From Gammaproteobacteria bacterium 45_16_T64 (GTDB taxonomy: Bacteria > Pseudomonadota > Gammaproteobacteria > Pseudomonadales > Ketobacteraceae), in the NCBI GenBank assembly GCA_002162955.1, contig MABD01000036.1, forward strand, positions 1 through 60,799: a stretch of DNA of 60,799 bases, in the 5' to 3' direction. The translations under genes and the position numbers were made by a program. Positions 54,866 to 60,799 of this stretch are shown piece by piece (the first letter of the stretch is position 1; each line of letters begins with the position of its first letter). A model generated the notes under the pieces. The model was given only the letters and a program-made list of their open reading frames with translations. It was not told where the DNA came from and searched no databases.

Positions 54866-55552
54866 TTACCCGTGAGCCTCCGCCAAACGCCTTTGATTAT
54901 TCATAATTAGCTCCTGAGTCCAGGCGGTCCTATTCTGCTGGTATAGGTTCCAGTAGATTCCACCCTGATTGTTAGAAGAAGCATCGTCATTCCCCATCAC
55001 TACATGTGAAACATGAATCCCGTGAGGCCCAAACTCCCTGGCAAGCGACTGTGAAAGCATTCTCACACCGGCACCTTGCGAACCAATGGACGCCCTGCCT
55101 ATACCAGGATCTAGGACATCAGCTACGCTCGTAAAAATAACTGTGCCACGCTTATTGGGTTGCATTCTGGTGACCGCAGCCTGTCCAATATAAAAACACG
55201 ACAAACAGGTTTGCTGCCACTCGGAAAATAGTTCGTCCACATCGATATCTAGAAATGACTGTTCTTGACCCACACTACCAACGACGATAACAGCATCGAT
55301 TGAAAAATTATCCTTTTGAATCTGATCGTAAATCCCTGAAATTGCATCCACTGATATATCTGTAGCAGGCAAGGTTTTATGATACGTTTGCAACCCTTCT
55401 CGACGAAAACGCTCGACAATAGAATCCCCTGAAGGCTCTCTTTCACCTAGCTCAAATACAATCGCCGCTTTGTCCCTCTTATCGACCTTTGCTGGTCGCA
55501 AACTATTTATGTTCTCTCTTAGTGCATTCTTCAGAATCTTTTGAATAATCAT
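54866..55552 (-). CDS. SDR-fold protein with missing catalytic and cofactor residues
   Basis: This encodes 228 residues. The overall SDR order is recognisable: VIVVGSVG in the NNAG position, a VIFTSVADVL strand, then ASIGSQGAGVRMLSQSLARE and PHGIHVSHVV. The glycine motif TGxxxGIG is absent at the N-terminus (AAIVFELGEREPSGD). The Y-x3-K active site aligns to I and G. So this is probably a non-catalytic or regulatory SDR paralogue, or a partner subunit of the next SDR upstream, which starts 13 bp away on the same strand. The frame is intact, which argues against simple decay. Confidence 0.7.
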   Translation of the reverse strand: MIIQKILKNALRENINSLRPAKVDKRDKAAIVFELGEREPSGDSIVERFRREGLQTYHKTLPATDISVDAISGIYDQIQKDNFSIDAVIVVGSVGQEQSFLDIDVDELFSEWQQTCLSCFYIGQAAVTRMQPNKRGTVIFTSVADVLDPGIGRASIGSQGAGVRMLSQSLAREFGPHGIHVSHVVMGNDDASSNNQGGIYWNLYQQNRTAWTQELIMNNQRRLAEAHG

Positions 55553-55565
55553 ACCTACCCCCTGA

Positions 55566-56321
55566 TTAAAATACTTCCTTGAACGGCCTTACATCCAGTT
55601 CCGAAATGACCGTATGAGGATACTCAGAATGAATCATCCAGTATGCCTTAGCGACTTCATCGGGTAGTAACGCGCCATCTTTACCCTTACTTTTTATTAA
55701 GTAATGGCCAAGACTGCCCACGCTCTTCACTAACCCTCCATCAACGACACCATCAACAATGACATTCGCGACATTAATACCTTGAGGTGAAAATTCCTTT
55801 GACATCGATTGTGCGATGGCTCTAATACCAGCCTTAGCAGCAGAGAATCCTGAGAAGAGCGGTTTACCTCTCAACGAAGCGCTGGCACCGGTATAGATAA
55901 TAGTACCGCGGTGTCCGTTATCCGCGTTATTATTTAACATCGTCCTGACTGAGCCCTGCCCGACAAGAGTGCCCCCTTTCACACAACGCTTCCAGTGATC
56001 TTCAATAATACGGGTTGAATGCTCGAGAAAAGGCGCAGGCATATTTCTACCCGTGTTATAAACCACTAATCGCAAATCTGCATTCAAGTTGCTCACTTGA
56101 GTGAAGATTTCTTTCACGTTACTTTGTTTCGTACAATCGGCAATAACGACACTCGACGCGCCCCCGGCGGCTTTAATTTCATCACTAACAAGCTTTAGCT
56201 TTTGTTGCGTACGCCCCACCATAACAACATGCATACCTTCAGACGCCGCTTTGGCGGATATTGCCGCACCTATACCCTTTCTATCGCCCACCCCGACGAT
56301 AAGTGCAATCGGCTTATTCAT
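55566..56321 (-). CDS. SDR-fold oxidoreductase with Tyr-to-Phe at the active site
   Basis: About 251 residues from the ATG at 56321, chosen because GGAG stands before it and MNKPIALIVGVGDRKGIGAA then begins at the cofactor site; a longer in-frame start at 56366 lacks this. The glycine motif GVGDRKGIG is intact. The active-site Y-x3-K reads FSAAK (in FSGFSAAKAGIRAIAQS), so the general-acid tyrosine is a phenylalanine. The lysine and the serine segment (IYTGASASL) remain. A family of SDR-like proteins shows this change; activity is uncertain. It is followed by the even more altered SDR 13 bp downstream. Confidence 0.82.
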   Translation of the reverse strand: MNKPIALIVGVGDRKGIGAAISAKAASEGMHVVMVGRTQQKLKLVSDEIKAAGGASSVVIADCTKQSNVKEIFTQVSNLNADLRLVVYNTGRNMPAPFLEHSTRIIEDHWKRCVKGGTLVGQGSVRTMLNNNADNGHRGTIIYTGASASLRGKPLFSGFSAAKAGIRAIAQSMSKEFSPQGINVANVIVDGVVDGGLVKSVGSLGHYLIKSKGKDGALLPDEVAKAYWMIHSEYPHTVISELDVRPFKEVF

Positions 56322-56797
56322 ACATACTCCATAATAATCTCCAAAGAATTTCGTTTCGATAACCAACCCTACTGCGTCGATACCTTATACCGTAACGAAG
56401 CTTTCTCTGTTATACAAAGTAGCATTTCTTAATCACTCGTTAGCCTGTCTAATCTATTCTTCCAGGTCAATTCCTACTATTTGCAAGGGTACATAACTAT
56501 TTTCATTAGCACCGCTACTAGCATCCACTAGTGATCAATTGAGTAAGAAATACAGAAGGTATGGGATTAGTCGACGTTGGTTAGGGTGGACTGATAGATA
56601 AGCAATACGTCAGTCGCTTTATTAACGCTCCCTATATCCGCGACAATTGTAATCAAATGGATATCTGACACATAAAGCTTCAGCGCTTACCTTTGCTATG
56701 TCGAATATTAGTAAGTCCTATGCAATCTTTTCATTATCCTACTAGCGATTAAACCTCTATTATTCGACATCTACCAAAATTATTGTGAAACCCTATC
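56322..56797. other. Intergenic region between the SDR and tautomerase operons
   Basis: 476 bp without a credible gene in either direction. It must hold two divergent promoters. The only clear structure is the ATGTCGAATA inverted repeat near the tautomerase side, listed separately. Confidence 0.6.
56698..56770. repeat. Split inverted repeat ATGTCGAATA before the tautomerase genes
   Basis: ATGTCGAATA (56698-56707) and its exact complement TATTCGACAT (56761-56770) are 53 bp apart, ending 27 bp before the tautomerase-like start codon. It may be a pair of operator half-sites bridged by a looping dimer, or the ends of a mobile-element scar. Confidence 0.45.
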
Positions 56798-57262
56798 ATG
56801 GCAAAGATTATAAGAATGATGTGCACTATCCATGATAACTCATTAACAAACAATGAGTTACGGCGCATAGAAAAGCAGACACAACAACTTTATACCCAAC
56901 ACTTTGGTCGTCACTTTACGATCATGCCAATATGGGTCCGTATCCCTCCAGGGCAAGCCTATTTAGCAGGAAAGCCCTCTTCAGCTTCTGCTGTAGTTAT
57001 TCCTGTCGCTGACGACCTAGACAATACGTCCAGGCATAAATTCATGAAAGCGTTTTGCGACAATTGGATTGCAATTACCGGTTGCAATAAGAATGATATT
57101 ATTTTTAACGCAGCTGACTCGCGCTATGTCAATAAGCTAAATCGGCAGATGCTTTCCAGAATCAGGCCATCAATTCGGCCCTTGGTTGCAGGAAAGCTCG
57201 CATTTACATTGCTAATGTCAAAGGTATCTAAAGGGTATCTATCAACATCAATAAACCTCTAG
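56798..57262 (+). CDS. Tautomerase-superfamily-like protein without Pro1
   Basis: This encodes 154 residues. A beta-alpha-beta layout with IMPIWVRIPPGQAYLAGKPS, then RHKFMKAFCDNW and AITGCNKNDII, is close to 4-oxalocrotonate-tautomerase-like proteins. The residue after Met is Ala rather than the catalytic Pro. The C-terminal tail (RPLVAGKLAFTLLMSK) is longer than usual. It may be inactive or pair with the true tautomerase 22 bp downstream. Family call by motif pattern only. Confidence 0.6.
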   Translation: MAKIIRMMCTIHDNSLTNNELRRIEKQTQQLYTQHFGRHFTIMPIWVRIPPGQAYLAGKPSSASAVVIPVADDLDNTSRHKFMKAFCDNWIAITGCNKNDIIFNAADSRYVNKLNRQMLSRIRPSIRPLVAGKLAFTLLMSKVSKGYLSTSINL

Positions 57263-57284
57263 CTCTCATTCCAGGAAAACGACA

Positions 57285-57671
57285 ATGCCAATGTACACTG
57301 TATCAAGCCACTCTCCTCTTCCTAGCGACACTCGAGAAGAAATCGCTAACCTAATAATGAACGTACATTGCAGGCTAACAGGCGCGCCTGAAACCTTTGT
57401 GAATGTCGTTTTCTCCCACAACGTACCGCACCGGCGAGGGGTCAAAATGAACATATTCGGCAATGTACGCAAAGGCAGAACACCTGAAATGAATCGCCAA
57501 CTTGTTGATGCGTTGCGTGAAGAGATTCTAGCAAGCACCAAATATCCTAGTCGTTCACTGGAACTGACTTTATTCGAAGTACCTGCATCATGGGTAATGG
57601 AAGGCGGAGAAGTATTACCAGAACCAGGGGAAGAAGAGAGCTGTGAGTGGTTAAATACGGCAGAAGATTAG
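57285..57671 (+). CDS. Tautomerase-family protein with catalytic Pro1
   Basis: This encodes 128 residues. It starts MPMYTVSSHSPLPSDTRE, giving an N-terminal proline after Met removal, then EIANLIMNVHCRLTGAPETF and VNVVFSHNVPHRRG as in cis-CaaD/tautomerase-3-like proteins. Pro1 acts as base in keto-enol tautomerisation or dehalogenation. A second beta-alpha-beta unit is followed by an acidic C-terminal tail. It is 22 bp after the Pro1-less paralogue, so both are in one operon. Substrate unknown; unsaturated or halogenated acids are typical. Confidence 0.82.
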   Translation: MPMYTVSSHSPLPSDTREEIANLIMNVHCRLTGAPETFVNVVFSHNVPHRRGVKMNIFGNVRKGRTPEMNRQLVDALREEILASTKYPSRSLELTLFEVPASWVMEGGEVLPEPGEEESCEWLNTAED

Positions 57672-57786
57672 CTAAATTGTAGCGCTAAATCACGTAGGAA
57701 ATCCGGCCGTTCGGAATATCAAAATTCGATATCCTTTAAGGACATATTGTCATGCATTATACTCCTTCAAAGTTAGGTACTTGTTA

Positions 57787-58236
57787 TCACCCTACTAGAC
57801 TCATAATCGTTTGAACCCAGCCTCTATCGTTCGGCTGCACTATAGTATATTCGCTCCCCTGTTGGTTACACTCCAACCCAACCCCCTCTAAACCATCAAT
57901 CAAAAGATCTATCGAAAACAACTTTAGGGCCCTTATGTAACGAGAATACCGTTGATTATTCTTTACAGTATTCATGTGCACAGTTTGATTCACAAAACCT
58001 TGTATTTTTACTCCTAAGAACCAGAACCATGCATTGACGTAGAATTCAGAACGTAGACTTGTTGCATATATCCGTATCTCGTGATGAACGTTTAGCTTTC
58101 TGAGTAGATCAACTGTACCGATGCATAGTGATTCCTTGAAAAATATATTCTATGGGAAACGTGCATTACTACTATCAATAGAGAATTCCTTAGTCGTCGG
58201 TATCAAAGTATCGTCTAGATCAAATGCTATACGCAT
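57787..58236 (-). pseudogene. HAD-family phosphatase gene interrupted by one TAG
   Basis: From the ATG at 58236 the frame reads MRIAFDLDDTLIPTTKEFS (the DxDxT HAD motif), then meets TAG at codon 29 (58150-58152). It continues in the same frame to 57787: GTVDLLRKLNVHHEIRIYATS, FYVNAWFWFLGVKIQGFVNQ, SIDLLIDGLEGVGLE and a closing RGWVQTIMSLVG. The full reading is about 150 residues, the size of a known small HAD hydrolase group; the missing residue is plausibly Trp (TGG to TAG). The late acidic motif IDDSEGV-like has become IDGLEGV, a further sign of decay. The 68-codon 3' part alone is not a gene. Confidence 0.75.
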
Positions 58237-58577
58237 AATTATCAACATAGTTATAACGTTTACAGCTTACGTGTGTTTTTCGCATTGCTAGCCTGTCATA
58301 TTGTTAATGGGTACCGAGTTATAAAATATATTCATCTCAGCGCCCTTATAGATATCACATAACGAACGTTGAGCGACTAAGCGCACAGCAAGCAACGAAA
58401 TTGGCAGCTACGGGCATTAATACATTCACCACAAGCGAGCGCTTTATATAAGCCTGATAGTCTCCCTTAACGAAAATCAGGTATAAAACGCAGTCCAAAT
58501 TAATCGCCATAGAGAATGCGATAGACACAAACTAGAACACGATCAGTGATCTAGCCATTAGGTACCAGTCTTACCCA
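58237..58577. other. Intergenic stretch with no recognised gene
   Basis: No coding frame or repeat that I can support. It lies between the HAD pseudogene and the IS3 remnant and looks like decayed DNA. Confidence 0.5.
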
Positions 58578-58690
58578 TGAAAAGTAGACATCAGTTATAG
58601 CTAGATTCTGGTCTAACAGTGAGGTGTCAGATGGCTAGGCACAGCAAACCAGCCTACACCGAAGAGTTCCGTAAGGAAGCAGTCTTATGA
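58578..58690 (+). mobile_element. IS3-family remnant: end plus first codons of OrfA
   Basis: An ATG at 58631 gives MARHSKPAYTEEFRKEAVL then TGA (58688-58690). This is the start of an IS3/IS911-type OrfA (AYTEEFRKEAV). The 53 bp before it, beginning TGAAAAGTAGACA, look like the element's left end. The rest of the element is missing; 54 bp later the RCC1 gene ends. Confidence 0.72.
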
Positions 58691-58744
58691 GCCATAAAAT
58701 TCTCAGCCAATGGCTATTTTTACAATTGCATCCTAACCCCGATT

Positions 58745-59851
58745 TTACAGCGATACACTAGCTACTGTATCTGGTACATCTGCTTGGCCATAATTATTAA
58801 GTCCCCAACATGTAACACCATTGTCGTCTAAAGCACAGGTGTGGCTGCCACCTGCATCTATAGCGACAGGATTGGCCAAGTCCGGTGTGTCAACATTTCC
58901 ATTATTGTTGGACCCCCAACAGGTAACACCGTTGTCATCTAGGGCGCAGCTGTGGATCCACCCCCCACTAATAGCGACAGGATTAACCAAACTTTCTGGC
59001 ACATCAGTTTGTCCATTTACGTTATACCCCCAGCAAGTAACCCCATTGTCATCAAGGGCGCAGGTGTGGCTACCGCCAGCGCTAATGGCAACTGGGTTCA
59101 CCAAGTCCGGCACGTCAGTTCTTCCAGCAAAATTATACCCCCAGCAGGTAACACCATTGTCATCTAGAGCGCAGGTGTGGAATCGACCCGCCGCAATAGC
59201 GATAGGATTGACCAAGTTATCTGGTACCTCAATTTCTCCATTTATGTTGTATCCCCAGCAAATAACCCCATGGTCATCTATCGCACAGCTGTGATCATCA
59301 CCCAAACCGATAGCGCTAGGATTGACCAAACTATCTGGCACATCAGTTTGCCCATAATTATTAAGCCCCCAACACGTAACACCATTGTCGTCTATCACGC
59401 AAGTGTGATCATCACCCAAACTGATGGCGACAGGGTCGCCCAATTCTGGCACGTCAGCTTGTCCCTGACGGTTATACCCCCAACAGGTAACCTGACTGTC
59501 GACTAACGCGCAGGTGTAACTCCTGCCCAATGAAATTTTCAGTGAAGAAGCTGGCGAAAATACAGCGATTACTGATTTGTCACCAGACACGGCTCCTATA
59601 CTTACCACACATTCTTCTATACCAGCACACCTTCCTTCCCAACCCGTAAACTCATAACCAGCATCTGGCATGGCTGTGAGCGTAACTGGCTCATTAGATG
59701 TGTTGCTGTAGCTAGCGCTACAAGTCTCACCGCACTCAATACGCTCATCGCTAGAAGTCACAATACCGCCGCCGGCGTTCTCAACAGTGAGATTGCAACC
59801 GCTTAGAACCGAAATAAAACCAAATACACAAATGAATTTCATGTTAGACAT
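58745..59851 (-). CDS. RCC1-repeat lipoprotein with InlB-type repeat
   Basis: About 368 residues from the ATG at 59851, which has AGGGAAG five bases upstream (a GTG two codons earlier is less likely). The lipobox is SVLSGC. Residues about 35-95 form a divergent InlB-B-type repeat (GYEFTGWEGRCAG with paired Cys). From about residue 105 about seven tandem RCC1/BNR-like units follow, each about 38 residues with pattern HTCALDDNGVTCWGYN-xxGQ-xDVP, forming a predicted beta-propeller with paired cysteines. It would sit on the outer membrane and bind a surface or extracellular partner. Neighbouring units are nearly identical in DNA, so copy number can change. It lies among IS3 remnants. Confidence 0.88.
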   Translation of the reverse strand: MSNMKFICVFGFISVLSGCNLTVENAGGGIVTSSDERIECGETCSASYSNTSNEPVTLTAMPDAGYEFTGWEGRCAGIEECVVSIGAVSGDKSVIAVFSPASSLKISLGRSYTCALVDSQVTCWGYNRQGQADVPELGDPVAISLGDDHTCVIDDNGVTCWGLNNYGQTDVPDSLVNPSAIGLGDDHSCAIDDHGVICWGYNINGEIEVPDNLVNPIAIAAGRFHTCALDDNGVTCWGYNFAGRTDVPDLVNPVAISAGGSHTCALDDNGVTCWGYNVNGQTDVPESLVNPVAISGGWIHSCALDDNGVTCWGSNNNGNVDTPDLANPVAIDAGGSHTCALDDNGVTCWGLNNYGQADVPDTVASVSL

Positions 59852-60108
59852 TAACACTTCCCTGGTTAGTTATTATTTTCATTATCAATAAAGTCCATCA
59901 TTATATTATGTTGTAAAATGCGATTACGCCTAACGCCTAGAAAAAATACTTCGCGTGTTTTGCAGACATATTGACTTCGCTTGTTATGTGAAGATTATAC
60001 ATGATCACTACCTTGCCCTAACTGTTCATTTTCTACAAATTCGTTATGAATATTGACAACATCTAGCGACCATCTGTTTTTAGCCAAATTATATCTACTC
60101 TCTGACCA

Positions 60109-60378
60109 CTACAAACAAGGGCCCAAGTCGCCTTTAAAAAATGATTCGCATTCGCCTTCAAGCTCCTCCACTGTTTCAAACTCACCCATACAAGGAGACA
60201 ACCCATACATGCAATCAAAGACATGAAAAAGTTTAACAATGAAGTTTTCAGAATCTTTCGATAAGGATAAATATTCAAACGTCTTAAGCTCGAAAAACCC
60301 TCCAACCTTTAAAAATTGAGCCACCTCTCTTCCAAGCTTCAAGTATAGATTAAATTTATTTCCTGCTAAATACTCCAT
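60109..60378 (-). CDS. Hypothetical small protein
   Basis: This encodes 89 residues of unrecognised family. It is acidic, with residues such as FELKTFEYLSLSKDSENFI and FHVFDCMYGLSPCMGEFET, three cysteines and no signal peptide. The size and acidic character resemble contact-dependent or toxin immunity proteins, but nothing proves it. An AGG-type site is near the ATG. It stands alone between the RCC1 gene and the IS3 OrfB; a second overlapping frame (60063-60305) looks like a shadow. Confidence 0.45.
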   Translation of the reverse strand: MEYLAGNKFNLYLKLGREVAQFLKVGGFFELKTFEYLSLSKDSENFIVKLFHVFDCMYGLSPCMGEFETVEELEGECESFFKGDLGPCL

Positions 60379-60504
60379 ATCTGATACCTATTATACCAGA
60401 GTAATGTCACATAACGTTTTATGTTTCAATATACTCAAGCTACCGATAAAATCAACACGGTTCAGGCCCATCAAAGTTCTTACACCGCCTTTTCATAAGA
60501 CCCC

Positions 60505-60799
60505 CGGTGTTTTTCAAGATAGTTGGCACTGTTTATTAAGTTTTATGCAGCATTTATTTCTACTTGTTTCTTTTTTTCTGGATTCAATGATACCGGACCT
60601 ATCGGATCGCAGTTTCTAACATTCCCAGTCCATCGTCTTGGATTAGATTTCTTTGCCAATTTGAGCACCTCCTTACGTTTTCCCAAGATATATCCATCTA
60701 ACCCCTCATGTCGCTGTGATGGCGTAACGAAGTTAAGCTTACTATGCCTGTGTTTTTCGTTATACCATTCTACGAATAACTGAACCCAATCTCTCGCCC
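60505..60799 (-). mobile_element. IS3-family element, 3' end of OrfB and probable terminal repeat
   Basis: The element runs off the right edge. Its OrfB ends at 60543. About 17 bp further (60505-60526) the sequence reading ACTATCTTGAAAAACACCG on the minus strand resembles the right terminal repeat of IS3-type elements. The insertion boundary would be near 60505. The matching left end is outside the window. Confidence 0.7.
60543..60799 (-). CDS. IS3-family transposase OrfB (integrase core), C-terminal part
   Basis: 85 codons from the window edge to TAA at 60543-60545. The frame reads RDWVQLFVEWYNEKHRHSKL, FVTPSQRHEG, LGKRKEVLKLAKKSNPRRW and SLNPEKKK, the usual end of the rve-domain OrfB of IS3 elements (WYN..HRHS, VTP.QRH). 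The DDE catalytic residues upstream are outside the window. A third-frame read-through or programmed -1 frameshift start cannot be judged here. Confidence 0.9.
   Translation of the reverse strand, partial: ARDWVQLFVEWYNEKHRHSKLNFVTPSQRHEGLDGYILGKRKEVLKLAKKSNPRRWTGNVRNCDPIGPVSLNPEKKKQVEINAA

Noticed and set aside
59930-59992. attC-like integron site (ACATAAC and GTTAGGC boxes on the minus strand, 62 bp)
   Set aside because: Only the outer boxes agree. The inner arms do not pair and no integrase or cassette array is nearby.
60063-60305. 80-codon minus-strand frame overlapping the 89-residue ORF
   Set aside because: It is an out-of-frame shadow of the 89-residue ORF without a ribosome site or recognisable motif.

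Overview
The window looks like chromosome from a marine, hydrocarbon-using gammaproteobacterium. The basis is a CYP153-type alkane hydroxylase with its [2Fe-2S] ferredoxin, a FabR-like TetR regulator, a TonB receptor, a REP-associated tyrosine transposase (RAYT) with short inverted REP-like repeats, and moderate GC content judged by eye. The species cannot be named from sequence alone.

Positions 1-26168 are accessory DNA, almost all on the minus strand. One gene of 23.3 kb encodes a 7758-residue RHS/YD-repeat protein whose YD blocks are interrupted by long beta-sandwich/LamG-like insertions. The protein ends with a LysM domain, a hydrophobic Gly/Ala-rich region and a tail of about 240 residues. 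It is followed by a four-helix membrane protein (candidate immunity protein) and a small soluble protein. Then come REP-like repeats and a RAYT cut by the window edge. Upstream lies a lipoprotein metalloprotease gene broken by two frameshifts and one stop codon.

Positions 26394-35693 hold general cell functions. These are a stand-alone FAD/NAD(P) oxidoreductase, an ECF-type sigma factor with a zinc-finger anti-sigma factor, a DUF547 protein overlapping a methyltransferase, a superfamily-1 helicase-like ATPase, a secreted GyrI-like protein, a membrane Ser/Thr kinase with a TPR-like exterior, and a lipoprotein.

Positions 35721-57671 form a lipid/hydrocarbon oxidation region. A TetR regulator diverges from a Baeyer-Villiger-type monooxygenase/SDR operon. 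It is followed by transglutaminase-like and dienelactone-hydrolase-like genes, a fatty acid desaturase, a GlxA-like AraC regulator divergent from an MMPL exporter/hydrolase operon, and a TonB receptor. Next come ferredoxin-CYP153 with a divergent AraC regulator, a LysR regulator, an Old Yellow Enzyme, two SDR-fold proteins lacking the catalytic tyrosine, and two tautomerase-like proteins. Together they could take up a hydrophobic substrate, oxidise it terminally (CYP153) or subterminally (SDR, monooxygenase, esterase) and export or remodel lipids. That pathway is inference.

Positions 57787-60799 are a decayed mobile zone: a HAD phosphatase pseudogene with one stop codon, an IS3 OrfA remnant, an RCC1-repeat lipoprotein, an orphan 89-residue ORF and the end of an IS3-family OrfB cut by the right edge. 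I saw no tRNA, rRNA or CRISPR array.
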